Shown here: in pieces, positions 46,067-58,300 of the stretch
Layout of the letters: each line of letters starts with the position of its first letter
How positions within the stretch are numbered: the first letter of the stretch is position 1
Assembly: GCA_007844125.1 (NCBI GenBank)
Contig: CM017571.1
Location: forward strand, 30,716,856-30,780,855
DNA from: Sinonovacula constricta
Taxonomy: Eukaryota > Mollusca > Bivalvia > Cardiida > Solecurtidae
Direction: 5' to 3'
DNA: 64,000 nt
Made by a program: the position numbers and the translations under genes
The notes under the pieces: model-generated
Told to the model about the DNA's origin: nothing
The model's database searches: none
The model's input: only the letters and a program-made list of their open reading frames with translations

Positions 46067-46852
46067 TCGAGCGTGTACGCAAATAGGACCGAGCTGTTGC
46101 AAAAGGTACTTGACTATGTCGTTTGAAGTTTTCGTTTATAGGGTCGTTATTGGGAATTTATAAATGTTCTGATAAGTTCTAATTTCTAATGCAATTTATT
46201 TTATTTTGAAATGTCAGTACAGCTGAATGATGGTTAAACTAAAGATCAGAAAAGATACAACGATATTGTCACACCATGAAGGTACGGTATAATAAATATC
46301 ACAGACGTGGATGACAGAGATTCGCTGCTGCTCAGTCTGCAAAATATCGCGTTCAGCGTTTTTTTTTTTAAAAACAAAACAAACAGATTTCGCCAAATTT
46401 CATGACAGGGCACACAGAAAAACGCCGATGCATATACGCACATATCAATAGACAAAAAATAGACAATATAATCGAAAGTTAATTTAATGTTAAACTTTAG
46501 AAATCGTAGAAATAAAATATCTATTGACAATCATTGTTCTAAACATGAATTTATAAACACGTAGGCTATTTTGTCAAGACTCTGTTTATTCCATTAGATG
46601 GACAAATGACGGGTAACAGATTGACAAATGCAATCAATAATTTTGTTGATGTTATTTAGTTTAAATTGGGAAACAATTCTCGGAACGCTAGATTTTAGGG
46701 TGATTAGGTGAGCTACGAATATCTGTGTTCTATGTCTTTGTGAATATACACAAAAATAAAATGTATTATGTAAACTCTATTATAACAATAACTAAAATAT
46801 CACTATAACCTGTTATAAACAAACAATAAAGATAACAGCCAGAGCATATGTC

Positions 46853-48893
46853 TCAAGATTTAAGGTAGTAGTCGAATACGTTGATTGTCTTTTTGATCTT
46901 CATTGCAGCGTTGGAAAATGTCACACCATCAATAGTTCTCACGCCTGTACTTTCATGAACATGGCCAAACAAGTGGAGCATCGGTCTGGAAAAAAACCCC
47001 GCATAAATTTAGTTTTTAACAACACAGTACAGTAACAAGAAAAAGCATAGATGTGAGACATCCAAGGTGTCGTACAGAGCAGGCGCTTGAAACAAGAAGA
47101 TGGCTATCCTGGGAACTTAACACTCTCTTACACTGTCGATTAATTACATAAGCATTTGTCAGTAACGAACCATAACTCTGAGGGAATGTAGAGTATTTGC
47201 TACTTTCATTTGTTTCTTATCCATTTTCTCTGCTACATCTGTATTTACAAGCTTCATTGCTAACATCGGTATAATAGGTTTCTTTTGTTAAACAATACTT
47301 CGCACAACAGCTGCGAATTCCTATAAATGCCAGCTATTTTGTTATAGTTGCAAGCTACACATTTTTGTTTCAATGTACAATGTTAATAAACGGAATACTC
47401 AGTTCTTTTCTCTAAAACAGGTCTCACAGAACAGCAACGATTTCCTTTTTGCCAGCTACACTATCGTCCCCATAAAAATGCATTTCGTAAGAGGCACCGC
47501 TCTCCATAGCGGCGTCCTACAAGAAAAATCAATAATGTGCGACATCCTTGGTGCCGCAGAGAGCATGTGCTTTAAATAAGTAGACGACCTTTTGAGGAAG
47601 TAAGCACGCTCTTATAAAATGCAAACAACTTTGATTTTTCTTCACTTTCATAACAAAAACAAATATCTTGTCTTCAATTATATTTTCATCGACGTATTTT
47701 ATAAGAGTTGCAAAGATATTTGAGATGAAACATCTATTCTATTACCGACGCATCGTCCTTTTTCTAACATGTTTTCTGATAGCAAAAAGGAGTTTCGATC
47801 GGTCTTATGCTACAATTTGCTTAAACCAATAGGTACTATTAGTTTCCTCTTAAGAATAGGCTTTTCGAGGAGATGATAGTGTATCAGGCAATAACAGGAA
47901 ATCGCAGCGGTTTGGGGAGACCTACTGCAGTAAAAAGATCCAAGTATGCCGCGTTTATGCTTGTTTAGAATTGTAACTTGCAATTACTCTCAGTGGCTCT
48001 TTGGATGTCGCTTACCCGTGGTCTTTTTTATGAAGAAGGATGCCTTGTATGTAATGCATTTTCATGGGGAAGAGAGTGGATCGCGGGAGAGGGTATCATG
48101 ATTGTCAAGCATGTTTTCAGTGACATTTTGGAATTAATTTTGTACAGACGAATTTCTCTTAACAAAAGCTTAGTATACTTCTTGGGCACAAGCATACATT
48201 TAAGTGTAAAAACCAAATCATTCAGTTACATGTTTCCACGAATACTCACCTTACTCTGCTAATAACTGTATGACGTAGCTCTGGACACCCCCAGTGTTCG
48301 AACCCAGGATGACGATCCCCGCAGACTTCACAGGTGCCTGACCTGCAACAACAATTGAATTTCTTTACGGCCAAATCCATGACACCTTCTGGCGGTAAAT
48401 GTGTAACTAATATATCAGTATCCATGGGAATTCTGTCCCAGTATTTCCCAAGTTGGTCCACTGGCTTGACAAAGCCCCTGGCATACGAGGTCCATCTCTT
48501 CGAGGTCCAAGGAGATCCGTATATGCTGATACCCTCAATTGTCGTACCTTTATCTTGAAGATAGACTACACTATCTAAAGCATTTTCTACATACTCCTTG
48601 TCGTTTTCTGTGTAACTTAGTTCATGATTTCCCGCAACGAATATTTTGTGTTTGAATTTGGCATTGGAAAAGAAGTTGTTCACATCCTCACACACTTTCT
48701 GCCGGTCTCTGGTTTTATTACCAAAATATCGACGGGAAGAAAATGCAGAAAAGTCCCCAGAATGCACCAGTATGTCTCCTTCCGGCAACAAGGGTAAGTA
48801 CTCTTCATGCCGCATGTGTGTGTCCGAAATGTGAACTATTCGGAACACCTTTGCACCACCGTCATCGACTGCCCCCACCTTGTGAACATTCAT
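46853..48893 (-). CDS. Metallophosphoesterase, MPPED/UPF0046-like, two coding exons
   Basis: Exon 1 is 48250-48893 and exon 2 46853-46985, joined in phase (AG/A) to give 258 residues. Calcineurin-like metallophosphodiesterase signatures are intact: SDTH (D24, H26), SGDF (D47), AGNHE (N89, H90), THLPPEG (H165) and FGHVHE (H223, H225). These bind two metal ions in the family. MPPED proteins are cytosolic phosphodiesterases with activity on cyclic nucleotides. A cysteine-rich insertion (CCCRSGTCEVCG, 181-192) follows H165. The ATG sits directly after a TTTCAG acceptor, so a 5' UTR exon is expected upstream. No signal peptide or membrane segment is seen. Confidence 0.9.
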
Positions 48894-48954
48894 CTGAAAC
48901 AAATAAGACAAACTATACACGAAAGAACCTGTTTTGAAATTAAATATACATTTC

Positions 48955-48956
<2 letters not shown>

Positions 48957-49024
<68 letters not shown>
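48957..49024. repeat. (AT)n microsatellite, about 33 units
   Basis: Pure AT dinucleotide run about 65 bp upstream of the acceptor of the metallophosphoesterase exon. Likely highly polymorphic. Confidence 0.97.
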
Positions 49025-49029
<5 letters not shown>

Positions 49030-51060
49030 ACTTGCGTGTTTTGATATTCTGACAAAACGTAAATAATGGTAACACAATTTTATTTTTATCATATTTAATA
49101 CAATTTACAAAGAAACCAAACGTAAAACCTCTACGAAACATTGAATAACATTGGTTAGAAGTATTATTGGCGCCGCTCTCTCGAGAGCTGGCTCTTATGG
49201 AATATAGTTTTTACGGTCACGTTAGTGAAGCAGGCGATAAGAAAATTACAGTTGTTCTTTGAGATCGTTTTATGAGTAAATATATGAGTAAATATCCTAG
49301 TATTCTGCTTTTAATAGTGTAGCATGCAATTATTAAAATGAAGCAGGCAATAACAGGAATTTGCAGCAGTTTGGCGAGGTCTTGTTTAAAAAAAGAAATT
49401 GTAATTATAAATTATAATAAGTAGCTAACTGTGTAGAGTAGCTCAGACAGGAAATACTTATTTGTAGTACCTGGTAAGGTGTTATTGTTCCCTTTTCACA
49501 TACATGTAGGATAAATAAACAACATTTCGCTAGCTTTCTTCGAGCAATTTTTAATTCATTTGGCTGTTTGCGAGAAAGCAAATGCGTCCAAACAGTAGGA
49601 TACATTAGTTACATTACACGTGCAAAGATTACTAACTGTGACCAAGTCGCTTTAATGTAGTTATTAAACACATGGTAAAATGACTGTAGTAACCAATTAC
49701 GAGTTCTGTTGTATTGTAAAGTATACAGATTTAAGGGTGATATATATACCATCAATAGTTCCACATTCTTTGTGTGTTTCGTTCTGAACCCGGATGATAA
49801 ACTTGTACGTTGGCAAATTTTCTAAAAACATTTAATGTTTAATTGACACATACTTTTAACCGGATGTCTGGAAATATATAGATATAGATAGTCCCCTATA
49901 TAGAGCTATCGCCAAATACGATTACAGATACCTAAATAATATATTTAAAGGTAAATGAAACGTGAAATAGACAAAGAAAAAAAACGGGAATAGCAGATAC
50001 AACACATAGGTGGGTTTCCTAATGAAGATTTAGAACATAATTATGTAAAACAATATGTTCAAACTGAATGACAGACCCGCAACACAGGCACTCTACAGTA
50101 CTATCGGTGCTTTGATACGATAACGCGTCACAGCATGCCTCATGACATATATGTATATTGTTGACAATGTAGATTGTTTACAGGTATCCAAGGAAATGCC
50201 TGATCATATAAGCGGAAGGGACATGTATATTAAACTGTATATAATAACCAAATATAACAAGAGATGAACGCTTAATATAGATATTATATTAACGTTTTAG
50301 ACTGATACCCGGAAATGAATAAAAAACACACAAGATCGAATTAAACAGCACTTAAGTTAATATTTTTAAACTTGTCTTACCGTTGTTTTCAGTGCAGCAA
50401 CACGTCACCTTGTGCATGTTCTTCGCGACATTATATCGCTGTTGTCTTAACAATCCATTTATCCAACTTAACTAACCATACTGTATGTATTTCTTGATTC
50501 ACACACCGCTAGCATTATACTATTAATAGACGAATGTTATATGTTCTATTTTTAGCACTAATACGCACTAACATTGATAAATGCGTTGCAAACCATGTGT
50601 CATATTGCTCTTGGCTTAGATTAACAACCGTCCGTTTGATATCAGTTATTAGTCTAAACGAAGACCTGAATGACTTTGTTCCCTGGTAACCAGGGATAAC
50701 CAGGTATGGTGTTGACTTTCTAAGTTATCATAGCATTTCAACGTTGAAGGCGGCATAGCAGTCTTATAAATAAGACATTTACAGCATATCATATCACATA
50801 ACAGTCATATTTATTTGATTGTTTACTTTTGCTATCTTGTCCAATACACATATCCGAAAAAAACTAAATCAAGAACAACAACATAACAAACAAAAAATAT
50901 CATGTAAAACGACGAAGAAATGTGAATGCTGATCTACACATACGACTATAGTCGGCATCGTAAAAGAAGTATAATATGTTATTGAAACCACTGAAACAGT
51001 GGTAGGGACACAAGTGTGAAAACAATGGCTATGTTTCGACCTGGTCAAATCAAAGTAGCA
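49030..51060. other. Upstream region of the metallophosphoesterase gene
   Basis: AT-rich, apart from the possible UTR exon near 50.4 kb. No gene recognised on either strand. Confidence 0.45.
50381..50450 (-). other. Possible 5' UTR exon of the metallophosphoesterase gene
   Basis: On the minus strand a segment with TGACGTG ends AACAACG/GTAAGAC, a good donor, about 1.5 kb upstream of the exon that begins with the start codon. The 5' boundary is a guess. Inferred only from the need for an upstream exon and from donor quality. Confidence 0.3.
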
Positions 51061-51084
51061 TATGCTCAGTTATTTAAAATATTA

Positions 51085-51400
51085 CCGGACTTGGCAGCGC
51101 AATCAAAAGATCGTCGGCGCCAGGTACGAGAGGCATTGGGTTCGATCCCGGACCGCAACATACAAACGTTGTTAAAAATGGTAGTGGTATAGCCCCCTTG
51201 CTAACGCGCAGGCAAATACAAAGGTAGATCCACGACTGGTTAGGCCCGGTGTCAGGATAATATGACTGGGTGTGTTATGATGCAAAGTCTTCACGGCATG
51301 CTTTACACAGTGAAGGCAGCACTATATCTGCTTCAAGTGGACACCGTCTCCAGATAACTGAAATACTGTTAGTGAGACGATAAACCCAATAAAGAAACAT
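51085..51400 (+). mobile_element. SINE family A copy, best preserved
   Basis: B-box GGGTTCGATCCCGGACCGCA, then AAAAATGGTAGTGGTATAGC, CCCTTGCTAACGCGCAGGC, GGCAGCACTATATCTGCTTC, AAGTGGACACCGTCTCCAGA, and tail GACGATAAACCCAATAAAG. The tail motif AATAAACCC-like end is common to all copies. Confidence 0.75.
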
Positions 51401-51504
51401 AATTTAAAATATGGAAAATAAAGACTTTTAAAGTTATCTACGATCTCTTGGTGAAATATTAGAACTACGCATATTAATGCTACGCTAAAGTACCACGTGA
51501 TTAT

Positions 51505-51513
51505 ACTAATAAT

Positions 51514-51574
<61 letters not shown>

Positions 51575-51607
51575 TAATAATGATGATGATGATGCTGCTG
51601 ATGATGA
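51505..51607. repeat. (AAT)n microsatellite grading into (ATG)n
   Basis: About 25 AAT units, then several ATG units. It creates polytyrosine or polyserine frames on the minus strand, which are artefacts. Confidence 0.95.
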
Positions 51608-52264
51608 TAATAATTCTTTGTCTTGATCGTTATGATATATTTTACATGTATATATTCGATCAGCTACAACGTGTACATCTTTTGTATTTATAAAATTTGA
51701 CTTATATTTATAAAATTGTGATTTATCCATATTTTTTTTAAATGTTTCACTTTGAAAATAAAAGCAAAGTAACACAATATAATCCTTATTCCGCGTAGTA
51801 ATTAATTTTAAATTGACCGAAATGATTCATAACATAATTTCCACCTATGCAGTCTCCGATTTTTTCGCCGCCAGATGATAAATATATATTTTTACGCAGG
51901 TGCTATAACCACCTTACACGAAACGCGTATCTTTCAAAGAAAGATAACCACTCACACATTACATACGACGTCATACAATCATTCCAATATTATTTCCCTT
52001 AGTAATCCTTTCCGACATTCTGACCAATTCGGCTATTATTTCTTCAGAAATACCAATTGCCGCGTCGGAGGTCAAGTGCGTTTCAAATCACAGTACCATT
52101 TGCCATCAGAACGGAAAATTGTTGATGAACGAGAGTTGATCGAGAGTATTATAGCTTGATGTTGTATTTTATAGTAAATAGTTAATTATGTTTTGACGTC
52201 AAGTCATAGGCTGGTGTTTCTATCAATGAACATTTAAGTTCCAGACAACAAGTCAACACCTTTC

Positions 52265-52748
52265 TTAAAGGTGGTACCCAACAGTTCGCCTATATCAAAT
52301 TCCATGCAATAATACATTAACCCTGCTTTGGGGAATTTATGCATAAATTATTCATAAACTCATACTTTAAGTAAGCCTAAAGTGTTAGACAGTGCAAATC
52401 GCAATGAAATCACTATAAAACTTAAATCATTCCAAATCTATAAAAAAGCACAATCTTGATCGCTGAAAAAATGATATGGACGTCAAAACAGATTGTCCTG
52501 ATGACGATATATCCTAATCTCAAAAGTGAGTTGTCACGTGTGTTTCTTAGTTAAAAATATCTATCTCTGCAGCGTAGCCCAGATAGGATATGCCTGTTTG
52601 CAATAAGGAGTGGGGATTTATGTCTCGCTGTTCACACTGACATAGGGCATCAATGAGCATCATTTTGCAAGATCTTTTCAGGTAACAATGACTTATTTGG
52701 TTATTTGAGAAAAATATCTTGATCCATACTGTCGGATAGCACCTTTAA
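52265..52748. mobile_element. Small TIR element, family E, complete copy of 484 bp
   Basis: Ends TTAAAGGTGGTACCCAACAG and CTGTCGGATAGCACCTTTAA. Same orientation and almost the same length as the copy at 8248-8730, with many shared internal phrases. No coding capacity. Confidence 0.75.
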
Positions 52749-53100
52749 TAGACAAGCGATTAAGCTCGTGCTATTGAGTAGTTTATAAATATTTGCTTCC
52801 AGATATTACAGCGACACTGAATTTTCATATGACTGAGAATTGTGTATACAGTGATTTGATACCGAACAACCTCATGCATATTATGTATGCTTTTCCTCAG
52901 TCAAGGTCGCAAAATTAATAAACAATACCCTATTTGTTTACTCATAATGCTACGCTTTCTTTTACATTTTGTTAACAATAAGCGCTTATCGTATGGCAAT
53001 GTGCGTGTAAGGCATTTACGATTCAGGTATATACTTATGTCTACTATTATTATAGAAGAAGAAATTGTATTTGCAATACGCTGATAATTTATATAAGTCT

Positions 53101-53238
53101 GTTTAATTTATGATAATCCGATTATATTGAACGCGCTAGTAAAAGCATAGATTCAGAAGGTTAATGATCCTAGTTGATAAAAAGAAATGACAGAATCGAA
53201 TATCAGTACGTTCATGATCGTACTGATATTAAGGAAAT
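53101..53238. repeat. 138-bp direct repeat, left copy
   Basis: Matches 54574-54711 with two visible mismatches. It contains a perfect 12-bp hairpin stem (AATATCAGTACG) with an 8-base loop. Confidence 0.9.
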
Positions 53239-53269
53239 GAAAGAGAATGTATGCTTCACTGTTCACACA

Positions 53270-53510
53270 GAATATGCTTAAAATTGAGTTCGCACAAAAC
53301 AAACAATGGACTCGTTTGACAGCTGTGTCTTTGCTGCGCCGGGTAAATTAAACTTGGGTGATTTAAATTTGAAGCAGCCGCAAAGTGAAGGTTTACAGGC
53401 ATCGTACTATAGTGAGCTGTCATCCGAGCTGCCATCTTTGTTTTGACGTCTGTCACAAAAGAAGTCCCATTTAGGAAAATGGCCGAGGTAATCCGACTAC
53501 CTACAGGGGC
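53270..53510. mobile_element. Family F element fragment
   Basis: Shares GTTCGCACAAAACAAACAAT, GATTTAAATTTGAAGCAGCC, GAGCTGCCATCTTTGTTTTG and GTAATCCGACTACCTAC with 45198-45577 and 56500-56905. It is preceded at 53240-53270 by about 30 bp of family E interior. Confidence 0.6.
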
Positions 53511-54573
53511 GTGCCTGCCGTTACGCACTTACTCACGTGCGTACAGTGGCTTTCAGAAACTGAAAAAATAAAAACGCTAAAAAGCGAATAAAAATCGTCG
53601 CCTAACCCGGGTTAGGCACTACCTGTAAGATCTAGTGGTTTTCATCATTCAAATAAGTATTATAATTTAAGATTTTGTACAACTTCTTCTGTAATCAATG
53701 AGGTATTTTGGTCTTCTGCTGTAAAACAGTTTTGTGCATAGAGACAGGGAGACGTCACAATGAGCAGAAAAATGTTTTGTGCGGTTGCTTCCCCTGTGTT
53801 TGTTGTAGCCATTAAAATGGCGTCAAACTCAGTCTGTAGCGATGATCGCGATGTTCCCTAATGTGACGTGTTTTCTGGCGATCGCCCCTTGAACAACGAT
53901 GAAAAGCTTGGTCTTCTCACAGCAAAATAGGACAATGTCCACGAGCATACCTTTTCTAGCCGGCAATAACATTTTGTATTATTTTAGATAACACGAAAAA
54001 TTCTCTTATTTGACCTCTATATCAGTAAATGAAAAACTATCGAGTCATAATTTATCCAATTGTAAGATGTGGTCAATAATAAGATTAATTTGTTGAACCT
54101 TGTGTTGCATATACTAGTAATTATAAAATGAATTTCCACAGTCTTAAATTCTAACCTACAAGGTGAGTTCTGGCCAATTTTTTAATTCAAGAGAGGTAAC
54201 TCTCGACATCAAAGACTTGCGGAGTTGCATTCCTTTAAGTTAAATGTATAAGTGTATAGCGGGCCATTTTAACGTGGCATTGTGTGCAAAAATATGCGTA
54301 CTCTAGATCTATATTCGATATTAGATATTAAAACTTAATTAAACTTGCGTGCATACTACTTAGTCATTCCGTACACAATTTTAAAATAACTTAAATTCTT
54401 CCAGCTTCCCATGTCTGCTGGTTTTATACATAGATTCTGTGAACGTGTATTGCGTAAGCGTATGTTGTACGTCATCATCATTTCAATTGTCTTTGTTTTT
54501 ATGGAATTATTATACCATCTTTAACATTATTGCAGATACTGCAACGGAAATTCCGGCGTATACAGTGGCGGTG

Positions 54574-54711
54574 GTTTAATTTATGATAATACGATTATAT
54601 TGAACGCGATAGTAAAAGCATAGATTCAGAAGGTTAATGATCCTAGTTGATAAAAAGAAATGACAGAATCGAATATCAGTACGTTCATGATCGTACTGAT
54701 ATTAAGGAAAT
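54574..54711. repeat. 138-bp direct repeat, right copy
   Basis: Second copy of the 53101-53238 segment, about 1.34 kb further on, with the same hairpin. Confidence 0.9.
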
Positions 54712-54791
54712 AAACACGCATGAACAATATGTATTTACAACGTCAATTTTTTACGTACGAATATTTTATATTTTAAGGTCGTAACATTAGT

Positions 54792-55272
54792 CTGGATCAA
54801 ATATGTTTTCTCTCAAATAACTAAATAAGTCAATTTTACCTGAAAAGTTCTTGCAATATGTTTTTCCTTAATGCCAGTGATCTGTGTGAACAGTAAAGCA
54901 TACATTCTCTTTCATTTCAAACAGGTAGTTCCTATCTGAGCCACGCTGAAGAGAAAATTATTTTCATACTAAGGACAACTTACTTTTAAGATCACGTTAT
55001 ATCGTCAACCGGGTAATGCGCTCTGACGTCGATATCTATTTTTAGCAGGGATCACTATCGTGCTTATTTATAGTTTTGGGAAGAATTAATATTTATGATG
55101 ATTCTTTCCCAATTATCTACTGTCTAGCAATATAGATAGTGTTAAAAATCACCCTTACTCAGACGGAAGTATGAGCTTGTTCAGAAATTGTGCCCACATT
55201 ACCAAAAGCACTTGTAAGATACTGATTCATGTGTTTATGATATGCACACCGTCGGATACCAACTTTACATAC
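54792..55272. mobile_element. Family E element, inverted, left terminus lost
   Basis: Reverse orientation relative to 8248-8730: TTTACCTGAAAAGTTCTTGC, TAGTTCCTATCTGAGCCACG, AACTTACTTTTAAGATCACG, and the end CCGTCGGATACCAACTTTA. The outer 20 bp of the left end are missing or diverged. Confidence 0.55.
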
Positions 55273-56183
55273 TTTATTAAGGATATTCAACTAAGAGGTG
55301 ATCGATAAAACAAGCGAAATATTAACATTTATCGATACAATGCGTATATTACATGTAAATAGAATAAACCCACCCTTTCTGGACATTGTGAACAAATGTC
55401 CCCCATTTTTCAAAGCAATAACCATTATTTTTAATTAAGGTCCAGACTACAATAATACTTTTCTATCTGTTAATTAAAAAAGGAAGTTCACTGTTTTATT
55501 AATTGAACACAGCGGTTACCGCCTTATCAAATTTCGTTAAGTTGTGAAAGTGAAATATTTGTGAACTATTTAGCCTGTTAAAGGCCTCTCTTGAAAGTAG
55601 CACCTCCACGTACGGCTCCAGTTTCACCTTCCAGTCACCCTATATTTCGCGTGGAGGCAAATAATCCATTTCATTTCACTTCAGGTAGTGAAATGCTGGA
55701 ATGTGAAATATGATTAATTGTTAAATAATGTCTTATGCTACACTTATGACTGACTTAATGAAACAAATTCGCAATGCCATTGGACAAGTATATTAAACAA
55801 AAATGACTAACTTTGGGTGTGTAAGATTCTCGATATTTACTATCAATACCCTATGCCTACCATAACACTTAGACATAATGTGACATTCATCATATACGAC
55901 TATTATTATGATTGTTTATTAATAGCCATTATGTCGAACTATAATAATCAATAGTTAGTTGAGATCAATATCTGCAAGTTTCGTTTATTCAATTCCAGAA
56001 ATATAGTGTATAAAATACATGTCCTATGAATTACTATACATGACTATACGTGAATTATTTACAGCATAATTTATATTAACAGTTGCACATCTCTCCATTA
56101 TATAATTTCATCTATGGAGGATATGTAAGTTTTCACAAGGTCAATGGTCATCGTTTTATATGGCGATACGATATTTTGGGCAA

Positions 56184-56905
56184 TGTCATATACCAATCGG
56201 AACACCTCAGATAATTCAAAACAAAGATGGCAGCTCGGATGACAGCTCACTACTGTACGATGCAAGTAACGCTTCAATTTGTGGCGGATCAAATTTAAAC
56301 CATCCAATTTTAATTTACCCAGCGCAGCAGACACGCAGCTGTCAAACGATGCCATTGTTTATGTTTTGTGCGAACTACATTTTAGGTATATTCTTCTTCC
56401 GACTCCCGGCGAACAGAACGATCGTGATTTCAGTAAGTATCAAAGCACCAGACACATCCGAGGGATGATTGTCCCCAATTGGAACTCCTCGGGTAATTCC
56501 GTCTTCGGGACAAGCATCCATCGGATGTATCTGGTGCAATTATACGGACAGAAATCACGATCGTTTTGTTCGCCGGAAGTCAGAAGAATGAATTATGCTT
56601 AAAATTTAGTTCGCACAAAACAAACAATGGACTCGTTTGACAGCCTTGTCTTTGCTGCGCCGCGTAAATTAGACTTAGATGATTTAAATTTGAAGCAGCC
56701 GCAAAGTGAAGTTTTACAGGCACCGTGAGCTGCCATCCGAGCTGCCATCTTTGTTTTGACGTCTGTCACAAAAGAAGTCCCATTCAGGGAAATGACCGAA
56801 GTAATCCGACTACTTACATACATCCGAGAGATGATTCGTGAATTGTCCGAGGTGTTCCGATTGGAGTTTCCCGTGGACGGAATTACCCGAGGAGTTCCGA
56901 TTGTG
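56184..56905. mobile_element. Large inverted repeat formed by two family F arms
   Basis: The left arm from CCAATCGGAACACCTCAGAT (56183) to about 56470 is an imperfect reverse complement of the segment from about 56500 to CGAGGTGTTCCGATTGGAG (to 56870). Matches include GGCAGCTCGGATGACAGCTC, the GTTTTGTGCGAACTA motif and ACGATCGTGATTTC. The spacer holds TTGGAACTCCTCGGGTAATT, and a further inverted end lies at 56876-56905. This is a foldback structure; it encodes no conserved protein. Confidence 0.75.
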
Positions 56906-57359
56906 TCATATACAAGTACGCTTAGTTTAGTTTTGTTAACCTTGTACAACTGGACCCCAAGGGTTTCAAAGAACATACGTGTTTGTTCGGTAACCTTGAA
57001 GCGCCCCTTATACACAATAAACGTATGGCTCGTTTTCACTAAACAAAAGACAGTATAGACTTTTATTGATTAGTAACAAAGAATGAAACACTGAGCACTG
57101 TACAATGGGCCAATCAAATGTCAAAATGATTGGAATGTTTAATCATATAGATAGTCAACCAGCGTGATATTTGATTGTATTCTCAAATTGAAATCGATTG
57201 TTCAAATTGTATAAGTTTTCAGTAGTAGTTTTAAGATGTTTGTTTAAAAGCACGAATGAGGTGCAATTAAGTGTTTTTGTCGAATAAGATATGCTTCTAT
57301 CAACAAAATTTATGAAAAATAATAAAATGATATACGTAATAACATTTTTTCATCTAATG

Positions 57360-57560
57360 AGTTCTTAACTCCTCAGCTCCTCACCGCTTGGGTTCGAATC
57401 CTGGCCGGGGCGAGAACATTCACGGAATGAGATTTTCCAGCTAACCTGCGGCGCGCTGATGGTTTCACCGAGACAAAAGTCAGGGGTGTCCCTCCACAAA
57501 TAATTAGCTAAATCTCCCCAATTTGACGATTATTTTGTCGGTGTGATGCAACAAAAGCAA
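57360..57560 (+). mobile_element. tRNA-derived SINE, family C
   Basis: B box GGGTTCGAATCCTGGCCGGG at the left, then GAGATTTTCCAGCTAACCTG, GCGCGCTGATGGTTTCACCG and TTGTCGGTGTGATGCAACAA. It has the same layout as 15165-15350. Confidence 0.55.
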
Positions 57561-57978
57561 AAGAAAAGAAATGAAGCTACATCAACACAGCGGGCAAATA
57601 CTATGTATAAAGACATGCCAAGGGATGAAAACTAAAACTAACCAATCAAAGTGTTCAATATATAATTGCTAATTAGACTTGGTCCATCCAGAAAACGAGA
57701 GGAAGGATATAATTTGAAAACATGTACACATACTACATAACATATTGCATAAATAGAATATCACAAATATAATAGAATATCATTCACTTTTTTTACAGTA
57801 GAGTCACGTAATCTACATAATAATACGTTATGTCTGTATAAAAGAAATAATCAGTTATATATAACAGTAAGGTGATAAAATCAACACGAAAACTTAAAGG
57901 CTATGAAGTCCCAGTCACAATAACATATCCCGATATCTTTCTGCTATATAAAAGCTACATCACATTGCAGGATCCAGG

Positions 57979-58030
57979 TGGGGAATGGGGTGGGGTGGGG
58001 GTTTGTTGGGGGGGGGGGGGGGGAGGGGGT
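57979..58030 (+). repeat. G-rich run with potential to form a quadruplex
   Basis: Successive runs of four to sixteen Gs (GGGGTGGGGTGGGGG, then an uninterrupted run near 58008-58023). In AT-rich intergenic DNA with no adjacent gene. Confidence 0.85.
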
Positions 58031-58144
58031 GCATTACCAACCAACCAAGTAAAAAGAGTAGTGTTGTGAAAACACAAACATGGAAGCTCTTAAAGTTAAT
58101 TTTGATGGTTGACTGCTTAGGTCGAAGTTATGGTCCCTACTGTG

Positions 58145-58300
58145 TGTATAACTATATAACTATATATATATATATAACTATATATATATATTTATAACTA
58201 TATATATATATAACTATATATATATATTTATAACTATATATATAACTATATAACTATAACTATAACTATATATAACTATAACTATATATATATATTTCTA
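58145..58300. repeat. TA/ACTATA-type microsatellite
   Basis: Interrupted AT-rich repeat built of TATATA blocks separated by AACTA. Compound microsatellite. Confidence 0.9.

Noticed and set aside
51875..52159. 94-codon plus-strand open frame near 52 kb
   Set aside because: No family recognised and no clear splice or promoter context; left uncalled.
53511..54573. An LTR retrotransposon between the 138-bp direct repeats
   Set aside because: The repeats do not begin TG and end CA, there is no gag or pol frame, and no primer-binding site was seen.
56160..57039. Open frames of 85-146 codons in the 56-kb inverted repeat, and a related frame at 53256-53528
   Set aside because: They share DNA of family F but are read in different frames and strands with frameshifts between copies, so the protein sequence is not conserved.
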